A stretch of DNA of 64,000 nucleotides from Thalassotalea atypica (GCF_030295975.1 NZ_AP027364.1:2232001-2296000), one strand, 5' to 3'; numbered from the stretch's first letter, positions 9,281 through 19,307 are shown. The notes: a model not told the origin generated them from the letters alone. Numbers and translations are program-made.

Positions 9281-10405
9281 ATGTATAGAGCAATTATATT
9301 AGTGGTTGCCGGTCTCATTATTATTGCGGCAACCTTTAGTTTTTTAGAAAAACAAAAACCAACAACGCACTTGCTGGAATTTACCGCACCGTTTATATAC
9401 GGCCGGTTTAATATCCCCGCTGATAACCCATTAACGGAGGAGTCAGTACAGCTCGGCAGGCGACTATTTTACGATCCTGTTCTTTCTAGCAATAAACAAA
9501 TTTCTTGCGCTACGTGTCATCAACAATCGTTGGCTTTTACTGATGGGCTTACAACTTCGATAGGTGTATCAGCAAAACCTTTAGCGTTTAACGCCATGAG
9601 TTTGGTCAATTTACTGTGGGGGCCTAGGCAGTTATTTTGGGATGGTCGCTCACCCTCGCTAGAACACCAAGCACTACTACCAATTCAAGACAAAAATGAA
9701 ATGAACAAAAACCTTGATGACTTAGTAGACGATTTAGTAAATGATCCTATTTATGTCACTTTATTCGACAAGGCCTATGGTGATATCAATGCACAATCTA
9801 TCGCAAAGGCGCTGGCTAATTTTCAACGCACGCTAATTTCAGCCAATTCAAAATACGATAAATATTTACGCGGTGAAGTTAGCTTATCAGCTAATGAGGA
9901 AAAAGGTCGCAAGCTATTTATGGCTCACCCCGACGTAAAAGTATCATTACGCGGAGGCAATTGCATTGATTGTCACAGCCAATTCTTAACCAGTGGATTC
10001 AGTACTGCTTTTGATGGTTTTAGTAATAACGGTTTGGATAACGACAATAATTTGCCCTCTGGCTTGTACGCAACAACCAACAATATTGCCCATAAAGGGC
10101 TATTTAAGGCACCAACGCTACGCAATATTGCGGTAACTGCGCCCTACATGCACGATGGGCGCTTTAAAACCTTAAAAGAAGTACTCGGGCATTACAATGG
10201 CGGGATTAAGCGAAGTAAAACACTAAGCCCTTTAATTATCGAAGCCGATAACATTCCTAGCACTCAAATGAACCACATCAGCTTAAATCTAACTAGCGAA
10301 GAAGAAGATGCTATTATTGCATTTTTACATACGTTAACTGATCACGATTTTTTAACTGACGTACAGTTTTCAAGCCCTTTTAATCAAGAAGACCGAAATG
10401 ACTAA
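9281..10405 (+). CDS. Di-heme cytochrome c peroxidase-like enzyme, MbnH type
   Basis: 374 residues with an N-terminal membrane anchor (about 4-20) and two heme c sites, CATCH (76-80) and CIDCH (228-232). This is the layout of the MauG/bacterial cytochrome c peroxidase family. Because the next gene encodes an MbnP-family protein, MbnH is the most likely identity. In Methylosinus, MbnH uses peroxide and a bis-Fe(IV) state to turn a tryptophan of MbnP into kynurenine, creating a copper site. The alternative is an ordinary peroxidase. The gene overlaps the MbnP-like gene by eight bases, implying translational coupling. The active site should face the periplasm. Confidence 0.8.
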   Translation: MYRAIILVVAGLIIIAATFSFLEKQKPTTHLLEFTAPFIYGRFNIPADNPLTEESVQLGRRLFYDPVLSSNKQISCATCHQQSLAFTDGLTTSIGVSAKPLAFNAMSLVNLLWGPRQLFWDGRSPSLEHQALLPIQDKNEMNKNLDDLVDDLVNDPIYVTLFDKAYGDINAQSIAKALANFQRTLISANSKYDKYLRGEVSLSANEEKGRKLFMAHPDVKVSLRGGNCIDCHSQFLTSGFSTAFDGFSNNGLDNDNNLPSGLYATTNNIAHKGLFKAPTLRNIAVTAPYMHDGRFKTLKEVLGHYNGGIKRSKTLSPLIIEADNIPSTQMNHISLNLTSEEEDAIIAFLHTLTDHDFLTDVQFSSPFNQEDRND

Positions 10406-11138
10406 CATCACCAAAGTTAGAGCAATCAGCCTTTTAACAATCATGTTTATGCTCATAGGGTGCTCAAACAATACGCCTTCAACACTTACACTGCGGTTTC
10501 ATCCTTACGTTGGAGATACACCTTTAGCACTAAATACAGGAAGCTACCAAAACCCCGGCGGTGAAGGCAAATTTTCTGTAAGGGATTTCCAGGTCTTTAT
10601 TAGCAATGTTGTACTCCACTTTCAAACGGAAAAAGAGCGAGAGAACGAAAGCTATCATTTAGCGCGATTTGATGGTAACGAGCCACATTACCAATTCACA
10701 GTACCAATTACGAATAAAGAGTCCGTTTCATCAGTTTCATTCGGCATTGGAGTAGACCCTAAAGCTAATGGTACGATTACCATTGCAGGTGATTTAGATC
10801 CGAATAGCCGAATGGCATGGAACTGGGAAGTTGGCTATAAGTTTCTCTTGGTAGAAGGGACATTAACCACAACGAAAAAACAACTTCCATTGGTTTACCA
10901 CATAGGCTTTGATAAAAGTTATACCAGAGTCAAATTCACACTGGATAGCAAATTCCAAGAAAATAAAGAAATCGTAAATTTTAAAGTAGATTTGCTCGCA
11001 CTATTTGACAACCTCGAAGATAACGCTCAACAAAGCAAACCAATTGATATGGCATCGCTATCTCATGTTAAGTTCGCCCCTGATGATGTCGCTAAAATAG
11101 CTGATAATTTTAGTCGTTTTATTACCTTAATGCCGTAG
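10398..11138 (+). CDS. MbnP-family copper-binding lipoprotein
   Basis: 246 residues with a lipoprotein signal (MFMLIGC, Cys22). The body matches my recollection of the MbnP family: RFHPYVGDTPL near the start, GGEGKFSVRDFQVFISNV, and the core WNWEVGYKFLLVEG. The only two tryptophans in the protein are W141 and W143 in this core, and MbnP proteins use a tryptophan converted to kynurenine by MbnH to bind copper. Pairing with the upstream di-heme enzyme, with an eight-base overlap, supports the assignment. It is expected in the periplasm on a lipid anchor. No methanobactin or copper-export gene is adjacent, so the purpose (copper acquisition or storage) is open. Confidence 0.78.
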   Translation: MTNITKVRAISLLTIMFMLIGCSNNTPSTLTLRFHPYVGDTPLALNTGSYQNPGGEGKFSVRDFQVFISNVVLHFQTEKERENESYHLARFDGNEPHYQFTVPITNKESVSSVSFGIGVDPKANGTITIAGDLDPNSRMAWNWEVGYKFLLVEGTLTTTKKQLPLVYHIGFDKSYTRVKFTLDSKFQENKEIVNFKVDLLALFDNLEDNAQQSKPIDMASLSHVKFAPDDVAKIADNFSRFITLMP

Positions 11139-11157
11139 TTCTAAACAATAAATTTAG

Positions 11158-12249
11158 TCAAAGAGCTGGTCGCGAATGGCCTCTAACAAGTTTAGGGCTA
11201 TTTCCTACCGTCGCACAGCCTTCACCTGTGGTTGGAGACAAACTGCACTGGTAAACCCTAACATAATCTATTTCGAATCGCTGAGGAAAAACTGAATTAT
11301 CTATTCCTTTTTCATTGACGCTCTCTGGCCAAGCCCCACCTACTGCAAAATTGATCAACAAATGAAATTTTTGATCAAAAGGCGCATGTTGTCCTCCATT
11401 GATCCAATCACCTTGTTCATTAAGGTATTGTGTATACCAGCCTTGTTTATTTTGAGTCGCATAGTGAATGCCATCGACGTACCACCTAATTTCATCCTGC
11501 TCCCATTCAATTGCATAAACATGGAAGTCATCTGCCGGATTCTGATTATCCTCGAGTAAATAATAGGTACCGGAATATATATTATCAGGGTATTTTCTAC
11601 CGTAATGTAATGTGCCATGTACTCTGGTTTCAGTCCCAGTTGATAACGCATCAGGTAAATCAGACTTAGCCCCTAAATTTACCGCTTCCATTATATCTAT
11701 CTCACCAGAGCCTGCCCAACCGCCAAAAAACCAATGTGATGGTAACATCCAGATGGCAGGCCAGGTGCCTTGCCCATGCGGTAACTTGGCCTTAATCTCA
11801 AAGCGGCCATACTGCCATTCGCCTTTATGCAAGGTTCTTAAACGCGCAGAAGTATAAGGCTGAGTTTTTGTGATATTTACATTGTAGTCAGGCGCATCAT
11901 CATGACTCGCAGGTCCCCTGTAGTCTTCTTCGATCGCCGTAATAACTAACTTGTCATTCTCTATGAAGGCATTGTCTAATCGTGTGGTATAACATTGACG
12001 TTCATTATTGCCGCCACCAAAACAATTATTTTCAACGCTCCATTTTTCAGAATCTAACGCCGCACTATCAAATTCATCAGACCACACGAGCTGCCAATGT
12101 TCACTCACACTTGGAGCTGTATTGTCTCCACTATCTCCCTTTCTTTGCTCTAGATTCATCGACACCTGTAATGCAGACTTTTCAGAGCCTGCACAGCCCC
12201 CAATAACAAATATTATCGGCAGTAACCCAATTAGAGTTTTCATCTTCAT
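11158..12249 (-). CDS. GH16 endo-beta-glucanase (laminarinase-type) lipoprotein
   Basis: 363 residues. The lipoprotein signal (LLPIIFVIGGC) suggests it is anchored, possibly at the cell surface. The GH16 active site is complete: GEIDIMEA with nucleophile E183, D185 and acid/base E188. WQLVWSDEFD at the start of the catalytic domain and the late FAVGGAWPE are typical of bacterial laminarinases, which cut beta-1,3-glucan (some also mixed-linkage glucan) into oligosaccharides. The gene follows GH3 and an FHS-type carrier on the same strand. A terminator-like hairpin stands only nine bases upstream of its start, so expression may depend on read-through or a promoter inside that short gap. It converges on the MbnP-like gene. 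Confidence 0.9.
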   Translation of the reverse strand: MKMKTLIGLLPIIFVIGGCAGSEKSALQVSMNLEQRKGDSGDNTAPSVSEHWQLVWSDEFDSAALDSEKWSVENNCFGGGNNERQCYTTRLDNAFIENDKLVITAIEEDYRGPASHDDAPDYNVNITKTQPYTSARLRTLHKGEWQYGRFEIKAKLPHGQGTWPAIWMLPSHWFFGGWAGSGEIDIMEAVNLGAKSDLPDALSTGTETRVHGTLHYGRKYPDNIYSGTYYLLEDNQNPADDFHVYAIEWEQDEIRWYVDGIHYATQNKQGWYTQYLNEQGDWINGGQHAPFDQKFHLLINFAVGGAWPESVNEKGIDNSVFPQRFEIDYVRVYQCSLSPTTGEGCATVGNSPKLVRGHSRPAL

Positions 12250-12257
12250 ATTCCATT

Positions 12258-12280
12258 AAAAAAGGCTACCTATGTAGCCC
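12258..12280 (-). terminator. Terminator between GH3 and GH16 genes (minus strand)
   Basis: On the minus strand GGCTAC and GTAGCC pair around a four-base loop and are followed by six T. It lies just after the GH3 stop and immediately before the GH16 ribosome-binding region, so it can end the GH3 transcript or attenuate GH16. Confidence 0.6.
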
Positions 12281-12288
12281 TTGCTTCT

Positions 12289-14916
12289 TTACTGACATGA
12301 AATATCTGCATTACTTCCCACATTTGGCTCAATAGTAACATCTGACAGTCCAAATATGTTTTTGCCCGACGAAGACAGCTCAAACGGACTTACTGTGTTA
12401 GCAAATTGCATCTTTTGATCTGCAAAACATTTAAGGTCAACATTGACTTTTTGCCAACTGCCGAGTTCAAACGTACTAAGCTTTTTAGTGAGATCGACTG
12501 TACCTATGCAATTATCCTCAAAACCTTCAGCTATATCACAGTGAGTGCTAAGCTTGATTTGACCTTGCGGTGTAGCCTTTAAATTTATCCAGAAATTCAA
12601 TGATGATTGATGTTCGATAACAGAGCGTAGGTCTTCTCTAAAGTTACTCTTACTGACAAACCTAACACCTGCTTTTTCACTACCTGAAAGGGTAATTTGT
12701 ATTGCATCTTCCTGCACATCTCGATCGATAGTTCTATAAGATAATGATCCTAGCTGGTGGGTATTGGCACTGGTTTGAATTTTTTCATTTTCCGAAAATA
12801 GCCACATCAACCATGGTTTATGCATTTTACCGCCAGTAAACAGTGACCGAGTACCAATTTGGCTCTCATCAATAATGACTCGTTCACTTAAATTATCTTC
12901 AAGTACATTGTTATCACCGTAACGTAATCCGAAGCCAAAAGGCAAAAGCGGTTGATAGTCTTTATCGCCTTTATTAATAACGGTTTGATGCGCTGAATTA
13001 GGCCATGAATAAGACAACTTACCGGTAAAATCATATTGGGTTTGACCATCAATGTCGGTAAATAACACCTCTGCAACACCATTACCTTCAGATCCTGGCA
13101 GCCAAATTGCAGCAAATGCATCGGACGCATTTAACTCAGCGTTAACCCACATTGGTCGACCACTAACAAACAATGAAACCACTGGAATGCCTTGTTTTTT
13201 TAGTGAATGAAGTAGCGCTAGATCGTGCTTATCCCCTTGCTGATACCATAGGTTTTCTCTATCACCGTGACCTTCAGCATAAGGATCTTCACCAAAAACA
13301 ACGATTGCAACATCTGGTTTTTGCTCAAAACTACCGTCAACGCTCAATACTGCCTTGCCGCCAGCCTTTGTTACTTGATGATTTATACCATCAAACACTG
13401 AACTCCCATCGGGGAAATCATTGTTATTATTACCTGTGCCCTGCCAAGTGATAGTCCAACCGCCAGATTGCTTACCAATATTGTCTGCCCCATCGCCTGC
13501 TACCAACACGTTAAGTTTTGGAGACAGTGGCAACAAATTATTCTTGTTTTTAAGTAACACTAGAGATTCACGTACTGCTTGACGGGCAACAGCTCGATGC
13601 GCTTCACTACCAATTAACTCTGTTTTACCAGAGAACGGGCGATGTGCTGGGCTTGGTTTTTCAAACAGCCCTGCTCTAATTTTAACCCGTAGAATTCGAC
13701 TGACGGCATCATTAATACGGGATAATGCAATCTCGCCACTTTGAACTTGGGCGATAGTATTTTCATATAAAGGTTTCCACGCTGCTGTTGGTACCATAAA
13801 TATGTCTAACCCTGCATTTACTGCTTGTGCACAAGACTCATTGGAACATCCTTTAACTTGCCCGTGACCATTCCAGTCACCCACAACAAAGCCGTCAAAG
13901 CCCATTTTATTTTTTAACACATCATTTAACAGATACTTACTGCCGTGGTTTTTCTTACCATGCCAACTATTAAAGGATGCCATCACAGATTGAGAGCCAG
14001 CCGTTAGACCACCTACATACCCTTGAGCATGAATATCAAACAATTCTTGCTCCGAGGCAATATTATCCCCTTGATCATCTCCGTCAACCGTTCCTCCATC
14101 GCCAAGAAAATGTTTTACGGTACTAATTACTCGTTGATCACTTAAAAAATCACCATCAGCATGTCCTTGTAGTCCTTTCACTATTGACGCCGCGTAACTC
14201 TTTACAATCTCTGGATCTTCAGAGTAACCCTCATAAGTTCGACCCCACCGATCATCACGCACAACAGCGACGGTAGGTGCAAATACCCAATCAATACCTG
14301 TAACCATTACTTCTCGTGCGGTAATTTCTGCTATTTTTTCGATAAGCGCGGGGTTATTGGCTGCCCCCAAACCTATATTATGTGGAAACAATGTTGCGCC
14401 AATAACATTATTGTGACCATGAACAGCGTCAGTTCCCCACATAGTCGGGATATTACTGCCGTCTATACTGTCATCAACTGATGCTTGATAAAGGCTTTCT
14501 GCTAGGGCTATCCAATCTTGAGGCGTCGAATGCTTATTGTTGTTAGGAAACGCACCGCCACCGTTAAGGTACGAGCCAAAGCCATATTTTCTCATGTCTT
14601 CAACCGTAATATCACGGATTTCCGGTTGGATCATCTGTGCAATTTTTTGCTCTAACGTCATTTGACCCAATATCGCATTGACTCGTTTCTCTATCACGGG
14701 GTCTTGCTTAACTTCAAATTGGAGCTTTGGCCATATGCTTTTGGCACTTTGGTTGGCTTCTGTAGCTTGTAGTTTAGTGTTTTGGGTTGCTGTACTGTTT
14801 TGTTGTACTTGTTTTGTATTATCACAACTGGCTAGCACTAACGTTGAACCTGCTAACACGAGTGTGCTCAATGTTGATGTTAACCATTTTCTATTTTGAG
14901 TAAATTTATCATTCAT
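12289..14916 (-). CDS. GH3 beta-glucosidase, exo-1,3/1,4-beta-glucanase type, lipoprotein
   Basis: 875 residues with a lipoprotein signal ending LVLASC. The GH3 N-terminal barrel spans roughly residues 70-430 and the second alpha/beta domain roughly 460-690; the last 150 residues form an additional beta domain seen in marine ExoP-type enzymes. The nucleophile is D347 in VVGDWNGHG, and the substrate-binding RDDRWGRTYEGYSEDP and KHFLGDG motifs are present. This family removes glucose from the non-reducing end of beta-1,3- and beta-1,4-linked oligosaccharides in the periplasm or on the outer membrane. Placement between a GH16 and a sugar carrier fits laminarin breakdown. It lies 51 bases downstream of the carrier gene and is likely cotranscribed with it. 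Confidence 0.92.
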   Translation of the reverse strand: MNDKFTQNRKWLTSTLSTLVLAGSTLVLASCDNTKQVQQNSTATQNTKLQATEANQSAKSIWPKLQFEVKQDPVIEKRVNAILGQMTLEQKIAQMIQPEIRDITVEDMRKYGFGSYLNGGGAFPNNNKHSTPQDWIALAESLYQASVDDSIDGSNIPTMWGTDAVHGHNNVIGATLFPHNIGLGAANNPALIEKIAEITAREVMVTGIDWVFAPTVAVVRDDRWGRTYEGYSEDPEIVKSYAASIVKGLQGHADGDFLSDQRVISTVKHFLGDGGTVDGDDQGDNIASEQELFDIHAQGYVGGLTAGSQSVMASFNSWHGKKNHGSKYLLNDVLKNKMGFDGFVVGDWNGHGQVKGCSNESCAQAVNAGLDIFMVPTAAWKPLYENTIAQVQSGEIALSRINDAVSRILRVKIRAGLFEKPSPAHRPFSGKTELIGSEAHRAVARQAVRESLVLLKNKNNLLPLSPKLNVLVAGDGADNIGKQSGGWTITWQGTGNNNNDFPDGSSVFDGINHQVTKAGGKAVLSVDGSFEQKPDVAIVVFGEDPYAEGHGDRENLWYQQGDKHDLALLHSLKKQGIPVVSLFVSGRPMWVNAELNASDAFAAIWLPGSEGNGVAEVLFTDIDGQTQYDFTGKLSYSWPNSAHQTVINKGDKDYQPLLPFGFGLRYGDNNVLEDNLSERVIIDESQIGTRSLFTGGKMHKPWLMWLFSENEKIQTSANTHQLGSLSYRTIDRDVQEDAIQITLSGSEKAGVRFVSKSNFREDLRSVIEHQSSLNFWINLKATPQGQIKLSTHCDIAEGFEDNCIGTVDLTKKLSTFELGSWQKVNVDLKCFADQKMQFANTVSPFELSSSGKNIFGLSDVTIEPNVGSNADISCQ

Positions 14917-14967
14917 GCTGTTAATCTTTATGTAGTTATTTTTAAAGTGTTATTTGACATCTAGACG

Positions 14968-16245
14968 CTAGTTCACGTGACATTGCGCTGGTTTACTGCC
15001 CTTTAATCCGTAGTAAACGATGAATAAATAACAGAATATAGGTAAGAAGAATGACAATTGTACCCCCATAGTATCGGCAAAATATGCCTGTAATAAAGGT
15101 ACAATTGCACCGCCAACAATAGCCAAACATAAAATGCCTGAGCCTTGTGCGGTATGTTTGCCTAGACCAGTTAATGCCAAACTAAAAATGGTTGGAAACA
15201 TGATTGAATTACACAAACCCACTAATAAAATTGACCACATCGCCACCTGTCCTGAGCTAAAAATGGTGACACTGATCAGCACCACCGCCATGATGGCATT
15301 AAACCCTAACACTTTACCTGCTGCTATACGCTGCATAACACCTGCGCCTATAAAGCGTCCAACCATAGCTCCGCCCCAGTAATACGGGATATAATGTGCA
15401 GCTTCTGATTCAGCTAGCCCCGCGATATTAGCTTCACCGATAAAATTAACAAGAAAACTGCCTATTGATACCTCAGCCCCTACGTACATAAAAATACCTA
15501 CAGCGCCTAGCACTAAGTGCCGGTACTGCCATGCACTTCCTTCAATATCATTCAAACCTTTTTCAGTATTTTCGTCAGGTTCATCTGCAGCTGTATTGGG
15601 TAGTTTCAGCCAAGAAAATATCGCGGCTAAAATAAGAAGCATACTCGCTAACAGCACATAAGGTAGCTGTACTGCTTCCGCATTTGAGGCGGCTTCTGAC
15701 ATGGCGTTTGCAGTTGATTCTAAAATCAAAAATGCACCAAAAAAAGGCGCAACCGTAGTGCCTAAAGAATTAAATGCTTGAGTCATTGTTAAACGTGAAG
15801 ATGCGGTTTCAGGGGCGCCAAGTAAGCTTACAAAAGGGTTAGCCGCTACTTGCAATAGCGTTATACCACTGGCCAATACAAACAGAGCGATTAAAAATAC
15901 GCTGTAATTATTCATTGATGCCGCAGGATAAAATCCCAAGCATCCTACAGCAGCTATGACTAATCCAATAACGATACCTTTTTGAAATCCCATTTTCTTT
16001 ACAATTAAACCTGAAGGGATAGACATTAAAAAGTACGCGCCAAAGAAACAAAACTGAATAAGCATTGCTTGAACATACGTTAGGTCAAACACGGCTTTTA
16101 AATGAGGGATCAAAATATCATTTAGGCAGGTAATAAAGCCCCACATAAAAAATAACGACGTTAAAGACGTTAACGCGAATCCATGGTCTTTATTACCGTT
16201 GCTCTGGTGCAGAGATTGTGTTGGATAACTTGATGTGACCGCCAT
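14968..16245 (-). CDS. FHS-family MFS sugar transporter (glucose/galactose-type)
   Basis: 425 residues with about twelve hydrophobic helices. Signatures of the fucose-galactose-glucose:H+ symporter (FHS) group are present: [20 protein letters not shown] in the first helix, [10 protein letters not shown], and [13 protein letters not shown] late in the protein. These carriers import free monosaccharides by proton or sodium symport. Here it would take up glucose released by the GH3 and GH16 enzymes encoded downstream. It is divergent from the GH1 gene, and two LacI-type operators lie in the shared promoter region, so both arms are probably under the LacI regulator at 19308. Confidence 0.9.
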   Translation of the reverse strand: MAVTSSYPTQSLHQSNGNKDHGFALTSLTSLFFMWGFITCLNDILIPHLKAVFDLTYVQAMLIQFCFFGAYFLMSIPSGLIVKKMGFQKGIVIGLVIAAVGCLGFYPAASMNNYSVFLIALFVLASGITLLQVAANPFVSLLGAPETASSRLTMTQAFNSLGTTVAPFFGAFLILESTANAMSEAASNAEAVQLPYVLLASMLLILAAIFSWLKLPNTAADEPDENTEKGLNDIEGSAWQYRHLVLGAVGIFMYVGAEVSIGSFLVNFIGEANIAGLAESEAAHYIPYYWGGAMVGRFIGAGVMQRIAAGKVLGFNAIMAVVLISVTIFSSGQVAMWSILLVGLCNSIMFPTIFSLALTGLGKHTAQGSGILCLAIVGGAIVPLLQAYFADTMGVQLSFFLPIFCYLFIVYYGLKGSKPAQCHVN

Positions 16246-16370
16246 TTTAATTCCTTATTGTTTATAGACTTTTAGTTTTTATGTATTGCCTTTTTTTACT
16301 ATGAGCGTATTTTCAACAGTAATATTTATTAAACGGTTGACCTTAGCCCAAATAAGCACTAAATTAAAAA

Positions 16371-16384
16371 TGTAAGCGCTTTCA
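16371..16384. promoter_or_regulatory. LacI-family operator, copy 1
   Basis: TGTAAGCGCTTTCA is a near-palindrome with the central AAGCGCTT typical of LacI/GalR-family operators. It lies between the divergent FHS carrier and GH1 genes, 55 bases from a second identical copy. The local LacI protein is the likely ligand. Confidence 0.8.
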
Positions 16385-16425
16385 CCTTTTATTTAATACG
16401 AATAATGAAAAATTTTCAACCTAAT

Positions 16426-16439
16426 TGTAAGCGCTTTCA
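16426..16439. promoter_or_regulatory. LacI-family operator, copy 2
   Basis: This is an exact repeat of the 14-base site at 16371. Two identical operators in one divergent promoter permit cooperative or looping repression of both the GH1/GPH arm and the FHS carrier/GH3 arm. Confidence 0.8.
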
Positions 16440-16518
16440 AAATTAACATATAACGATTAATCGAATACTTGATAAGTAATATGCAGGTATTCAATATAGC
16501 TAAGTAAGGTTACCTTTG

Positions 16519-17847
16519 ATGACAACACTATCACTGCCACTTAATTCCCCGTTATTGTCGAAAGAATTTACTTACGGCGTGGCTACAGCATCTTTTCAAA
16601 TTGAAGGCGGACATGAGCATAGACTTCCTTGTATTTGGGATACATTTTGCGCAACCGATGGAAAGATAGCCGACAACTCTAATGGCTTTTTCGCATGCGA
16701 ACACTACACCCGCTGGAAAGAAGATATAGAACTAATTGATTCATTAGGTGTTGATGCCTATCGTATGTCAATTTCGTGGCCACGCGTCATAACTCAAAAT
16801 GGAAGGCTAAACACTGAAGGTGTTCAATTCTACATTGAGATTTTGGACGAACTTAGACGTCGTAATATTAAAGCCTACGTGACACTTTATCATTGGGACC
16901 TCCCCCAACATCTTGAAGATAACGGAGGCTGGTTAAACAGAGAAACTGCCTATCAGTTTCAACACTATGCTGACCTTATCTCTAAGGCATTTGGCGATCG
17001 TGTATTTTCTTATGCCACACTCAATGAGCCATTTTGTAGTGCTTTTTTAGGGTATGAGGTAGGTATTCATGCACCAGGAAAAGTAGGTAAAGAATATGGC
17101 CGAAAAGCCGCACATCATTTGCTACTTGCTCATGGACTTGCAATGCAAGTGTTGCGGAAAAATAGCCCAAACACATTAAACGGTATTGTTCTGAATTTTA
17201 CCCCGTGCTATTCCGCCAGTGAAAGTGAAGCAGATAAAGCAGCGACAAGCTATGCAGACGACTATATTAACCAATGGTACATCAAGCCTATTTTCGACGG
17301 TCAATATCCTGAGATCATCGACACAATGCCGGAAAATATACAACCAGAGATTGAATCTGGTGATATGGAAATTATTTCAGGCGCAGTTGATTTTCTAGGA
17401 ATTAATTTTTATACACGCTGTATTTATCAAGCAGACGAGCAAGAAATTTATCAAGTACTACCAGCTAAAGCACCATTAACTGATATTGGCTGGGAAATTT
17501 ACCCTAAAGCATTTTCCGAGTTACTAGTATCATTGAACGAAAAATATGACTTGCCACCCATCTATATTACCGAAAACGGTGCAGCAATGGATGATAAGAT
17601 CGTTGACGGAATCGTCAATGACACCGACCGAATCGATTACTATCAAGAACATTTAAACGCACTGCATGATGCCATGATTCAAGGTGTAAATGTTCAAGGA
17701 TATTTCGCTTGGAGTTTAATGGACAATTTTGAATGGGCTGAGGGGTACCTCAAACGATTCGGCATAGTTTATGTTGATTATCAAAACCAACTACGTACGA
17801 TAAAAGCAAGTGGTAAGGCATACAAAAATTTAATAACGTCACGCTAG
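16519..17847 (+). CDS. GH1 beta-glucosidase
   Basis: 442 residues starting at the ATG 16519; a TTG one codon upstream is possible, but AAGG spacing favours the ATG. It has no signal peptide, so it is cytoplasmic. The GH1 hallmarks are complete: ATASFQIEGG near the start, acid/base E170 in TLNEP, nucleophile E352 in YITENGA, and SLMDNFEWAEGY near the end. It hydrolyses short beta-glucosides such as laminaribiose or cellobiose brought in by the neighbouring GPH symporter. It is the first gene of the + arm of the glucan locus, downstream of the paired LacI operators. Confidence 0.93.
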   Translation: MTTLSLPLNSPLLSKEFTYGVATASFQIEGGHEHRLPCIWDTFCATDGKIADNSNGFFACEHYTRWKEDIELIDSLGVDAYRMSISWPRVITQNGRLNTEGVQFYIEILDELRRRNIKAYVTLYHWDLPQHLEDNGGWLNRETAYQFQHYADLISKAFGDRVFSYATLNEPFCSAFLGYEVGIHAPGKVGKEYGRKAAHHLLLAHGLAMQVLRKNSPNTLNGIVLNFTPCYSASESEADKAATSYADDYINQWYIKPIFDGQYPEIIDTMPENIQPEIESGDMEIISGAVDFLGINFYTRCIYQADEQEIYQVLPAKAPLTDIGWEIYPKAFSELLVSLNEKYDLPPIYITENGAAMDDKIVDGIVNDTDRIDYYQEHLNALHDAMIQGVNVQGYFAWSLMDNFEWAEGYLKRFGIVYVDYQNQLRTIKASGKAYKNLITSR

Positions 17848-17912
17848 TTCTAAGCGTACGATTTTAGCGCAATCTTATTCAAATAATTAAAAATATAACG
17901 AGTATTAAGAAT

Positions 17913-19241
17913 ATGGTCAGTGTAAGAGAAAAAATAGCCTATGGTTTGGGCGATACGGCAAGTAATATTATCTTTCAAACCGTGATGATGTTTTTGATGT
18001 TGTATTATACCGATGTTGTCGGATTGTCCCCAGCTGTCGTCGGTACAATGTTCCTTTTGGTTAGGGTATTTGATGCTGTAACCGACCCTTTAATGGGTAA
18101 CATCGCAGACAAAACTCATACCAAATGGGGGCACTTTAGACCTTACCTCCTTTGGCTTGCTCTCCCCTTCGCCATAATCAGTATTCTCGCTTTTACTACT
18201 CCTGACTTAACTGGAAATAATAAAATAATTTACGCTTTTACCACTTATACATTATTGATGGTGGCCTACACTGCCATTAACATTCCTTATTGTGCGCTAG
18301 GCGGTGTTATTACTGCCGACGCAAAGGAACGCGTAACCGTTCAATCATACCGATTCGTCTTTGGCATGTTAGGTGGCGTTATCGTTGCAGGCTGCACTAT
18401 GCCTATGGTTGAGTATTTTGGTCAAGGTGATAGCGCTAAAGGTTATCAATACACCATGACGGCGATGAGCACCTTGGGCTTAGTGATGTTCTTACTTTGT
18501 TTTTTAGGTACCAAAGAACGTATTGAACAGCCAAAGTCGCAAAGTGTAACCTTTAAAGAAAGCGCCAAGTCACTGTGGCAAAACGACCAATGGCGTATTT
18601 TATGTTTAGCGGCTGTATTTCTATTAACTGGGCAAGTGCTACGTTTTACACTTGCTGTCTACTACGTAAAGTATTTTCTAGGGCGAGAAGACTTAATTAC
18701 GTCATTTATGACACTAGGCGTTATCGCCAGTATGATAGGCTGTGCGGTTGCCCAACCGTTAGCAAAAAGGGTTTGTAAAATTAAGGCGTATATTTGGCTA
18801 CAAGTCATTTCAGCCATCATTTGTGCGTTAAGTTTCTTTATTCAATCAGATCAAATCATACTCGCCTTTGCCGCCTTTATTTTATGGAAGTTCTTCCTAG
18901 ATATGGCCACGCCATTATTATGGGCAAAAATGGCAGACACCATTGACTATGGCCACGAGAAAACAGGTATCCGAATTACAGGACTAGTTTATTCTGGTGT
19001 GATATTTTTCATTAAAATGGGCGTGGCCCTTGGTGGCGCGATTGCCGGGTGGTTATTGGCTTTTTATGGATATCAAGCTGACGTAGAGCAAACTGCTGCC
19101 ACTCAGCAAGGTATCTTGTTATCCTTTACCGTGTTACCTGCACTAGGCTCTTTCTTTGTTGCAGCGATAATGAAAAAATATACATTAACCAATGACAAGC
19201 TCGAGAAGATACAAGGAAAGCTATCTATTACAGCTAGTTAA
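17913..19241 (+). CDS. GPH-family sugar:cation symporter
   Basis: 442 residues with twelve predicted membrane helices. Glycoside-pentoside-hexuronide:cation family motifs are visible: KIAYGLGDTASNIIF at the start, the cytoplasmic-loop DAVTDPLMGNIADKT with GHFRPYLLW, and DTIDYGHEKTGIRITGL in the second half. These carriers bring disaccharides or glycosides in with Na+ or H+. Between GH1 and a LacI regulator it most likely imports beta-gluco-oligosaccharides for the cytoplasmic GH1. The gap to GH1 is 65 bases with no terminator seen. Confidence 0.9.
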   Translation: MVSVREKIAYGLGDTASNIIFQTVMMFLMLYYTDVVGLSPAVVGTMFLLVRVFDAVTDPLMGNIADKTHTKWGHFRPYLLWLALPFAIISILAFTTPDLTGNNKIIYAFTTYTLLMVAYTAINIPYCALGGVITADAKERVTVQSYRFVFGMLGGVIVAGCTMPMVEYFGQGDSAKGYQYTMTAMSTLGLVMFLLCFLGTKERIEQPKSQSVTFKESAKSLWQNDQWRILCLAAVFLLTGQVLRFTLAVYYVKYFLGREDLITSFMTLGVIASMIGCAVAQPLAKRVCKIKAYIWLQVISAIICALSFFIQSDQIILAFAAFILWKFFLDMATPLLWAKMADTIDYGHEKTGIRITGLVYSGVIFFIKMGVALGGAIAGWLLAFYGYQADVEQTAATQQGILLSFTVLPALGSFFVAAIMKKYTLTNDKLEKIQGKLSITAS

Positions 19242-19307
19242 TAGGATAAGAGTGAGGTATTATTTTGCTCGGTTTTAATTCATACGTCGTAAATACATAG
19301 GGAATAT

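Noticed and set aside
1838-11138. Functional link between the halogenase-like genes and the tryptophan-oxidising MbnH
   Set aside because: Both involve tryptophan chemistry by family name only; a 285-base gap separates the units and no shared operator was seen.
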